Assembly: GCA_021790295.1 (NCBI GenBank)
Contig: JAJYIC010000154.1
Coordinates: forward strand, 1-5,582
DNA length: 5,582 bases
DNA from: Pseudomonadota bacterium
GTDB taxonomy: Bacteria; Pseudomonadota; Alphaproteobacteria; ATCC43930; CGMCC-115725
Reading direction: 5' to 3'
This document shows, one piece after another, positions 1-4,799 of this stretch (position 1 is its first letter; every line of letters begins with the position of its first letter). Below the pieces are notes generated by a model. It did no database searches and was not told the origin of the DNA. It worked only from the letters and a program-made list of their open reading frames with translations. The position numbers and the translations under genes are program-made.

Positions 1-1
1 G

Positions 2-547
2 ATCTATGCGCGGCATGGCTTTTGCGCCGTCTGCGGCGCCCGAAGCCAGCTCGCCGCGGGCGGCTCAAAACGGCGCTGCCCGGCCTGCAAAGCCCATCAT
101 TTCCCGCGCCTCGATCCGGTGGTGATCATGCTCGCGGTGCGGGGCGAACGCTGCCTTCTCGGCCGCAATCGGCGCCGCGCCGGAAACCGCTTTTCCTGCC
201 TTGCCGGTTTCGCCGAACCGGGGGAAGGCCTCGAAGAGGCGGTGCGGCGCGAGGTTTTCGAAGAGTCGGGGATCCGCATCGGCCGCGTGCGCTATCTCGC
301 TTCCCAGCCTTGGCCCTTTCCTTCGAACCTGATGATGGGCTTTCTTGCCGAGGCGCTGACCGAAGATATCAGGGTCGATGCGCAAGAGCTTGCCGAAGCT
401 CGCTGGTTCGAACGCGAAGAGGTGCGCGAGATGGTGGCGCGCGCCGCCGCCAACGAGACCGAAGGGGAGCGCGCCTCTCTGCCGGGGCCCGTCGCGATCG
501 CCCACCAGATCTGCCGTTTGTGGTCGAACGCGACCCGGTCGCTTTGA
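2..547 (+). CDS. nudC: NAD(H) pyrophosphatase NudC, Nudix family (5' partial)
   Basis: Hydrolyses NADH/NAD+ to NMN(H) and AMP; in E. coli the same enzyme removes NAD caps from RNA 5' ends (established for the family). The reading frame is already open at base 2, so the N-terminus lies outside the window; 181 residues are visible. Seen in order: a zinc ribbon with CAVC (codons at 23 and 32) and CPAC (77 and 86), 14 residues apart as in E. coli NudC; a perfect 23-residue Nudix box G-x5-E-x7-REV-x-EE-x-G-I (206-274) carrying the metal-binding glutamates; and the NudC-specific motif SQPWPFP (302-322), which separates NAD(H) pyrophosphatases from other Nudix enzymes. In the usual SQPWPFPxS the last Ser is Asn here (326-328). 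The stop is TGA at 545-547. The downstream SDR begins 23 bases later, suggesting one transcript. Identification is firm; the substrate follows from the family signature. Confidence 0.95.
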   Translation: MYARHGFCAVCGARSQLAAGGSKRRCPACKAHHFPRLDPVVIMLAVRGERCLLGRNRRRAGNRFSCLAGFAEPGEGLEEAVRREVFEESGIRIGRVRYLASQPWPFPSNLMMGFLAEALTEDIRVDAQELAEARWFEREEVREMVARAAANETEGERASLPGPVAIAHQICRLWSNATRSL

Positions 548-570
548 ACGAAAAGCGGTTGGCGGGGCCG

Positions 571-1452
571 ATGATGGAGAGGACGACCGCGATCGTCACC
601 GGAGCGAACCGGGGCATCGGGCTCTTTACGGCTCTCGCTCTCGCAGAGAGAGGGATGGAGGTGGTCCTCGTCGGCCGCGACCCGGCCCGCATCGAGGCCG
701 CCCGCCGCTTTGTCGCCGAACGCGCAGAGCGCGCGCAAAAGGGAGAAAGCGGCAGCCTTTTTACCGCCCTTGCCGATTTTTCGAGCCTCGAAGAAGTGCG
801 CCGCCTCGCAGACGCGCTATTGCGCGCTCATCCTCGCATCTCTCTTCTCGTCAACAATGCCGGGATCATGTCGAGGCGTTTCCGCCGCTCCGCCGAGGGA
901 TATGAATTGACCTTTGCCGTCAACCATTTGGCGCCCTTTCTTTTGACCAATCTTCTGCTCGATCGACTGAAGGCGAGCGCCCCCGCGCGCATCCTCACCG
1001 TTGCCTCCGAAGCCCATCGCGGCGCCCGCCTCGATCTTTCTTTGATCGACGCGCCGAAACCCTTCGCCATCCTCAAAGCCTACGGCCGTTCAAAGCTTTG
1101 CAACATTCTCTTCACCCGCGAACTGAGTTTGAGGCTCGCCGGTACCGGCGTCGTTGCGGCGGCTCTTCACCCGGGGGTTGTGGCGACCGGGATCGCCGAT
1201 CAGGGCGGCCTCGTCGGCCTTGGCTGGCGACTCGCAAAGCCCTTTATGCTGAGCCCCGAAAAGGGGGCGGAGACTTCGGTTTTTCTCGCCACCACTCCCG
1301 ATCCCGCGCCCTTTGCCGGCGCTTACGTCGTCGGCAGGGCGGCGGTCGAACCCGACCCCGCGGCGCGCGACCAAGGTCTCGCCCGCAGGCTCTGGGAGGA
1401 AAGCGCCCGGCTTACGGGTCTTTCCGGCCCCTTGCGCAGCCGCCAAGGTTGA
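571..1452 (+). CDS. Short-chain dehydrogenase/reductase, retinol-dehydrogenase-like
   Basis: NAD(P)-dependent oxidoreductase of 293 residues with the classical SDR Rossmann fold; probably cytosolic. Seen: cofactor motif TGANRGIG (residues 10-17), Gly35-Arg36 after the second beta strand (basic, so NADP(H) is likely), Asp69 in an ADFSSL motif, NNAG (95-98), catalytic Ser146 in VAS, Tyr171 and Lys175 in YGRSK, and a HPG motif after the active site. The C-terminal part (SPEKGAETSVFLAT, then a late LWEESARLTGL) resembles bacterial proteins annotated as retinol dehydrogenase or WW-domain-oxidoreductase-like, but the natural substrate cannot be read. The start is ATG 571 with ATG 574 as near-equal alternative; the only weak ribosome-binding match is GGCGGGG just upstream. 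The frame stays open back to 22 but that part overlaps nudC and has no SDR homology. TTG 544, overlapping the nudC stop, is also possible. It ends in tandem in-frame stops TGA TAA (1450-1455). Confidence 0.9.
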   Translation: MMERTTAIVTGANRGIGLFTALALAERGMEVVLVGRDPARIEAARRFVAERAERAQKGESGSLFTALADFSSLEEVRRLADALLRAHPRISLLVNNAGIMSRRFRRSAEGYELTFAVNHLAPFLLTNLLLDRLKASAPARILTVASEAHRGARLDLSLIDAPKPFAILKAYGRSKLCNILFTRELSLRLAGTGVVAAALHPGVVATGIADQGGLVGLGWRLAKPFMLSPEKGAETSVFLATTPDPAPFAGAYVVGRAAVEPDPAARDQGLARRLWEESARLTGLSGPLRSRQG

Positions 1453-1469
1453 TAACCGCTAATAACCGC
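1452..1469. repeat. 8-bp direct repeat in the convergent gene junction
   Basis: ATAACCGC occurs at 1452-1459 and again at 1462-1469, a 10-base period. It covers the stop codons of both the + strand SDR and the - strand ghrA, whose ends are only six bases apart. The segment gives stops in several frames on the + strand (TGA 1450, TAA 1453, TAA 1460, TAA 1463). There is no hairpin with a T-tract here, so no intrinsic terminator is visible between these convergent genes. It may be a small chance or slippage duplication; no function is claimed. Confidence 0.5.
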
Positions 1470-2394
1470 GCCGCCGATCGACGCGGTGAAGGAGAGGCTT
1501 TCCCGCGCGCAGGCGGCGGATGTTTTCGACGACGCTCTTTGCGGCGATCTCGGGGATGGCGGCGCTTGCACAATGCGGCGTGATCAGCACCCCTTCCATC
1601 GCCCAGAACGGGTGCTCGGCAGGCAAAGGCTCCTCTGCGAAAACGTCGAGCGTCGCCCCGGCGATCTGGCCTTCTTCGAGCGCCCGCAAAAGATCGGCCT
1701 CGACGACGGTTTCGCCGCGCCCGCAACTGACGAGCCTTGCCCCGCGCGGTAGGAGGTAAAGAAGATCGCGGTCGAGAAGCCCCCGCGTCGCCGCGGTCAA
1801 AGGCAAAAGGTTGACCAGGATATCGGTGCGGGCGAGAAAAGAGGCGAGGCTATCGCGTCCGGTAAAAGAGGAGACCCCGGGGATCCTTTTCGGCGAACGC
1901 GACCAGCCGGCGACGTCGAAACCCTGTTCGGCGAGACAGCGCGCCGCCCCGCCTCCGAGCAAACCGAGCCCCATCACCCCGACCCGGCTCTCCCTTGCCC
2001 GGCGCGGAAAGCGATAGTCCCAGCGCCGCTCCCGCGTCGCCCTTTCGAAGGCGGGGATCTCTGAGTGATGGCGCAAAACCGCATGAAGAACGTAAAGATT
2101 CATCGTCTCTGTCATTCCCGCTTCGCCGAGGCGCACGATCGGGATCGAGGGCGAAAGCGCCCTCTCTTCGAGAAGGCGATCGACCCCTGCCGCAAGCGAG
2201 ATGACAAGGCGCAAACGCGAAAGGCGGGAAAGTTCACCCGCGGGCGCCTTCCAGACGAGCGCCGCCTCGATTTCCGCGGGGTCACCGAGATCGGGAGAAA
2301 CGCGGATCTCCAATTCCGGCATCAGGGCGAGAAGTGCCAGCGACCAGGCAAGGGGATCGTCTTCGGGGCTCGAAAACAAAAGCGCGCCCGCCAT
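1459..2394 (-). CDS. ghrA: Glyoxylate/hydroxypyruvate reductase A-like, D-isomer 2-hydroxyacid dehydrogenase
   Basis: Likely reduces glyoxylate to glycolate and hydroxypyruvate to glycerate with NADPH in the cytosol. The 311-residue length is close to E. coli GhrA (312). Seen: Rossmann motif GLGLLG (residues 142-147) in the nucleotide-binding domain; WSRSPK (164-169), where Arg166 after the second strand fits NADPH; catalytic Arg226 in CGRGE, Glu255 in AEEPLP and His274 in TPH. It ends in VDRRRGY, very close to the E. coli GhrA C-terminus. The loop before the catalytic Arg reads SCGRG where N-x-ARG is more usual. ATG 2394 is preferred because GGAGG (2402-2406) lies 7 bases upstream of it; ATG 2400, two codons earlier, is the alternative but leaves only 1 base after GGAGG. 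The frame extends to 2622 but that part runs antisense into the next SDR. It is divergent from that SDR and convergent with the upstream-lying one. Another 2-ketoacid substrate is possible. Confidence 0.9.
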   Translation of the reverse strand: MAGALLFSSPEDDPLAWSLALLALMPELEIRVSPDLGDPAEIEAALVWKAPAGELSRLSRLRLVISLAAGVDRLLEERALSPSIPIVRLGEAGMTETMNLYVLHAVLRHHSEIPAFERATRERRWDYRFPRRARESRVGVMGLGLLGGGAARCLAEQGFDVAGWSRSPKRIPGVSSFTGRDSLASFLARTDILVNLLPLTAATRGLLDRDLLYLLPRGARLVSCGRGETVVEADLLRALEEGQIAGATLDVFAEEPLPAEHPFWAMEGVLITPHCASAAIPEIAAKSVVENIRRLRAGKPLLHRVDRRRGY

Positions 2395-2401
2395 CGCCAT
2401 G

Positions 2402-2411
2402 CCTCCCTTCT
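2402..2411 (-). promoter_or_regulatory. Ribosome binding site of ghrA
   Basis: Read on the minus strand this is AGAAGGGAGG, a strong Shine-Dalgarno. The GGAGG core is 7 bases from ATG 2394 and only 1 base from ATG 2400, so it favours the shorter protein. The AGAAGG half is 5 bases from ATG 2400, so the longer form is not excluded. Confidence 0.6.
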
Positions 2412-2544
2412 CTTTCTTCCCCTTTAGAGCATGAAGGGGCGTAGCGCGAAAACCCCGCGCGGGGCGGCGGCTTTCGCCTTCAAAGCGGCGCGCAGAAAGC
2501 GTGATATCGTTGCGCCTCGGGCAAGGAGCGAAAGGGAAGCGAGG
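2412..2544. promoter_or_regulatory. Divergent control region between ghrA and the second SDR gene
   Basis: Both flanking genes must be transcribed out of this region. It holds a perfect 12-bp palindrome CCCCGCGCGGGG at 2453-2464, a possible operator, though such strings also arise by chance in GC-rich DNA. For the + gene, a weak extended -10 (TG at 2502-2503, then TATCGT at 2505-2510) and a poor -35 candidate (TTCAAA at 2479-2484) can be proposed, with a 20-base spacer that is longer than ideal. A convincing promoter for ghrA was not found. The + strand ribosome site AAGGGAAG (2532-2539) precedes ATG 2545. Promoter placement is inference. Confidence 0.35.
2453..2464. repeat. 12-bp perfect palindrome CCCCGCGCGGGG
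   Basis: A self-complementary 12-mer sits near the middle of the divergent intergenic region, 52 bases upstream of the proposed + strand extended -10 hexamer at 2505. Its position would suit a regulator acting on both genes. Because it is made only of G and C in a GC-rich genome, a chance origin is a real alternative. Confidence 0.4.
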
Positions 2545-3288
2545 ATGAACCGGATCGATCTCGAAGGACGGGTAGCGATCGTCACCGGAGGCGCGCGCGG
2601 CATCGGCAAGGCGATCGCGCAACGCCTTTCGGCTTCCGGAGCGCGGGTCGCGATCTGGGACTCTGACGCCGCCGAGGCGGCAAAAACGGCAAAGGCGATA
2701 ACGGAATCGCGTTCCTTTCCCGCCGATGTCACCCTCCCCGAAGGGATCGAGAAAGCGCTGAGAGAAACCCTCGACACGCTCGGCCCGCCCGACATCCTCG
2801 TCAACAATGCCGGCATCTCGGGGCCCAATTTTCCTCTCGTCTCTTATCCGCCCGCGGAGTGGCGGCGGGTCGTCGAAGTAGACCTTTTCGGCACCTATTA
2901 TTGCTGCCGGGCGGTGCTGCCGGTGATGGAAAAGCGCGGTTACGGCAGGATCGTCAATATCGCCTCGATCGCGGGCAAAGAGGGAAACCCCAACGCCTCG
3001 GCCTATTCGGCGGCGAAAGCGGGGGTCATTGCGCTGACCAAATCGCTCGGCAAGGAATTGGCAGGCAGCGCAATTCGCGTCAATTGCGTGACCCCGGCTG
3101 CGGCCCGAACCGACCTTTTCGCGCAGATGAGCGAGGCGCAGATCGATTACATGCTGGCGAAGATTCCGATCGGCCGCTTTGCTCTCGTCGAGGAGATTGC
3201 CGCCCTCGTCGCCTGGCTTGCTTCGGAAGAATGTTCCTTTTCGACCGGCGCGGCTTTCGATCTTTCAGGCGGCCGGGCGACCTATTAG
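2545..3288 (+). CDS. FabG-like short-chain dehydrogenase/reductase
   Basis: NAD(P)-dependent oxidoreductase of the classical SDR family, 247 residues, the usual length. Seen: TGGARGIG (residues 14-21), Asp39 after the second beta strand (acidic, so NAD(H) is likely), Asp61 in ADVT, NNAG (87-90), catalytic Ser141 in NIASIAG, Tyr154 and Lys158 in YSAAK, and a C-terminal SGGRATY. The Asn of the SDR catalytic tetrad, expected in VNLxG, is Asp113 here (VDLFG). The substrate cannot be assigned. FabG-type 3-oxoacyl reduction is possible, but the isolated position away from fatty-acid genes and the NAD-type residue fit a sugar, sugar-acid or hydroxy-acid dehydrogenase better. ATG 2545 is chosen because AAGGGAAG lies just upstream and because SDR homology starts there; the frame is open back to 2431 but that part is low-complexity Arg/Ala. 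Divergent from ghrA, so shared control is plausible. Stop is TAG. Confidence 0.92.
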   Translation: MNRIDLEGRVAIVTGGARGIGKAIAQRLSASGARVAIWDSDAAEAAKTAKAITESRSFPADVTLPEGIEKALRETLDTLGPPDILVNNAGISGPNFPLVSYPPAEWRRVVEVDLFGTYYCCRAVLPVMEKRGYGRIVNIASIAGKEGNPNASAYSAAKAGVIALTKSLGKELAGSAIRVNCVTPAAARTDLFAQMSEAQIDYMLAKIPIGRFALVEEIAALVAWLASEECSFSTGAAFDLSGGRATY

Positions 3289-3316
3289 CCTGCTAGCGCC
3301 GGGCGTCTGGCGATTG

Positions 3317-3331
3317 GCTCCTAGCCGGAGC
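3317..3331. terminator. Short inverted repeat at the convergent SDR/ctpA junction
   Basis: GCTCC (3317-3321) pairs with GGAGC (3327-3331) around a 5-base loop; it spans the ctpA stop codon and lies 28 bases after the SDR stop. It could act as a weak bidirectional terminator for the two converging genes. No T-tract follows on either strand, so this is only a candidate. Confidence 0.25.
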
Positions 3332-4712
3332 GGGCTCGCTTGCCCCGCCCCGCCCTTTGTTCGAGATAAAGGATCGCCGCTTTCAGTTGGGCGTCCTTTT
3401 TGGTGCCGATGAGGATCGGTTTGATCGGGCGCCGTTCGGATCCTGCGGCCTTGCCCGCGCGACCGGGGGCGCCCGCCTTGCTTCCCGGCAAAGGCCCGGT
3501 GTTCTTGAAGGCGCCGAAAAGGTCGCGCTCATGGGTGATCATGGCGTTTGCCACCTGCTCGTCTTTCGGCAAGGGAACGATGATGTTGGGCTCGATCCCG
3601 CGATCCTGGATCGAGCGTCCCGAAGGCGTGTAGTAAAGGGCCGTCGTCAGACGCAAGGCCCCTTCGCTATCGAGAGGAATGATGCTCTGGACCGAGCCTT
3701 TGCCGAAACTGCGAGTCCCCATGATCACCCCCCTGCGGTGATCCTGCAACGCCCCGGCGACAATCTCCGAAGCCGAAGCGGAGGCGCTGTTGACAAGGAC
3801 GACGAGGGGAACCCCGTGCAGCAGATCGCCGGAAAGGGGGGCCGTATAGGCGCGGTCGTCGTCCGCGTGGCGCCCGCGCGTCGTCACCACCGTACCGCCG
3901 TCGAGAAAATCACCGGCGACCGACACCGCCGCATCGAGAAGACCGCCCGGGTTGTTGCGCAGATCGAGGATAAAGCCGTTGAGACGGCCCCCGGCTTTGC
4001 GCTTGAGGCGCGCGATTGCCGCGCCGAGGTCGGGAGGCGTGCTTTCGACAAAAGAGGTCAAACGGGCGTAACCGATATGGTCCGGTTCGAGCGCCGATTT
4101 GACCGAGGCCACATGGATGACGGCGCGAGTGAGGATGACCGAGAACTGCGGCTTGCCTTTGCGGTCGATGGTCAACTTCACCCTCGTCCCGACCGCACCG
4201 CGAAGGCGCTCGACGATCTCTTCGGCATTCATCCCGGAAGTCGCCTGCCCGTCGATGCGGACGATCCGGTCCCCGGGTTCGATCCCTGCGGCTGCCGCCG
4301 GAGTCCCATCGATGGGGGCGATGACCTGCGGCACCCCCGCCTCGAGGGTGAGTTCGATGCCGATGCCGCCAAAGCGCCCTCGCGTGACGCTGACCATCTC
4401 TTTGTATTGACGTTCGTCGAGGTAGTCGGAATGGGGATCGAGCCGGGTCAGCATTCCTTTGAGCGCGTCTTCGGCGAGTTCCTTCTCCGTCACCTTTTTG
4501 ACATAGGTCTTTTCGACCTCGCTCATGACCCTTTGCACGAGAGCGAGTTCGGCGCCCTTGCCGGGTTCGACCTTGGCGCCGGCGCCCGCCCCGTCGCAGC
4601 CGCCGACGGTCAAAACCAGAAGAAGCACGGCCGCCCTCGAGGCGGCGCTCAGCAGAAGAGAGGGAGACATCGGAAGAACTTTCACCGCCGAACAGGGACC
4701 CTTTTGAACCAT
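3321..4712 (-). CDS. ctpA: Carboxy-terminal processing peptidase, S41 family, predicted lipoprotein
   Basis: Envelope serine protease with a PDZ domain that trims or degrades substrates from their C-terminus. Numbering is for the 463-residue form starting at 4712. Seen: a signal peptide with hydrophobic core AAVLLLVLTV (27-36) and lipobox VGG-Cys39; Asp40 follows the Cys. Next come the HSDYLD region (94-99), the PDZ domain with GGIGIEL (115-121) and GIEPGDRIVRIDG (143-155), then the S41 core with LDLRNNPGG (249-257). Ser313 in SASASE, Lys338 in FGKGS and Gln342 form the Ser-Lys-Gln set, with the 25-residue Ser-Lys spacing known from B. subtilis CtpB. A Gly/Ala/Lys-rich linker (405-425) precedes a conserved C-terminal KPILIGTKKDAQLKAA. 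The start is uncertain: ATG 4712 has little room for a leader, and ATG 4670 (449 residues) gives a compact signal peptide; neither has a good ribosome site. It lies 79 bases after hslO on the same strand and converges with an SDR gene. Confidence 0.94.
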   Translation of the reverse strand: MVQKGPCSAVKVLPMSPSLLLSAASRAAVLLLVLTVGGCDGAGAGAKVEPGKGAELALVQRVMSEVEKTYVKKVTEKELAEDALKGMLTRLDPHSDYLDERQYKEMVSVTRGRFGGIGIELTLEAGVPQVIAPIDGTPAAAAGIEPGDRIVRIDGQATSGMNAEEIVERLRGAVGTRVKLTIDRKGKPQFSVILTRAVIHVASVKSALEPDHIGYARLTSFVESTPPDLGAAIARLKRKAGGRLNGFILDLRNNPGGLLDAAVSVAGDFLDGGTVVTTRGRHADDDRAYTAPLSGDLLHGVPLVVLVNSASASASEIVAGALQDHRRGVIMGTRSFGKGSVQSIIPLDSEGALRLTTALYYTPSGRSIQDRGIEPNIIVPLPKDEQVANAMITHERDLFGAFKNTGPLPGSKAGAPGRAGKAAGSERRPIKPILIGTKKDAQLKAAILYLEQRAGRGKRARSG

Positions 4713-4785
4713 GCGCGATCCGATACTAAAGCATCTGCCGCCTTCTAGGGAGGCGTCGCAGCGGCGCCCGGATTTCGGCCGCGTC

Positions 4786-4799
4786 CCGCCTTCAGGCGG
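4786..4799. terminator. Small hairpin over the hslO stop codon
   Basis: CCGCC (4786-4790) and GGCGG (4795-4799) form a 5-bp perfect stem with a 4-base loop; read on the minus strand the loop is TGAA and contains the hslO TGA stop. No T-tract follows, so it is at best a weak or Rho-assisted end between hslO and ctpA. The remaining bases down to 4713 hold a poor -10-like TAGTAT on the minus strand about 10 bases before ATG 4712, and nothing else convincing. Confidence 0.25.

Noticed and set aside
22..570. Upstream in-frame extension of the first SDR, overlapping nudC
   Set aside because: The extension is Arg/Pro/Gly-rich with no SDR similarity, and the overlapped frame codes for an unmistakable NudC. 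SDR homology starts at about 571.
65..738. Several minus strand open frames opposite nudC and the SDR start (for example 65-505 and 292-738)
   Set aside because: They are antisense shadows of high-GC coding sequence, without domains or ribosome sites.
2431..2544. In-frame upstream extension of the second SDR from ATG 2431
   Set aside because: It is low-complexity Arg/Ala/Lys sequence, lacks a good ribosome site and precedes the usual SDR N-terminus. ATG 2545 fits the family.
2395..2622. N-terminal extension of ghrA, running antisense into the second SDR
   Set aside because: GhrA homology begins at the ATG at 2394 or 2400, which has a Shine-Dalgarno; the extension has no family match and would overlap the SDR coding start.
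589..2813. Repeated nucleotide strings shared by the two SDR genes (16 bases at 589-604 and 2575-2590; 17 bases at 847-863 and 2797-2813)
   Set aside because: They encode the conserved AIVTG cofactor motif and LVNNAG motif with the same preferred codons, so they reflect shared protein family rather than a DNA repeat element or recent duplication; the rest of the genes differs widely.
3357..4748. A 463-codon + strand open frame antisense to ctpA, by chance the same length as ctpA
   Set aside because: Its codons are in the antisense phase where stops arise only opposite TTA, CTA and TCA codons of ctpA, which are rare in GC-rich genes. The translation has no recognisable domain, while ctpA has all catalytic and PDZ motifs.
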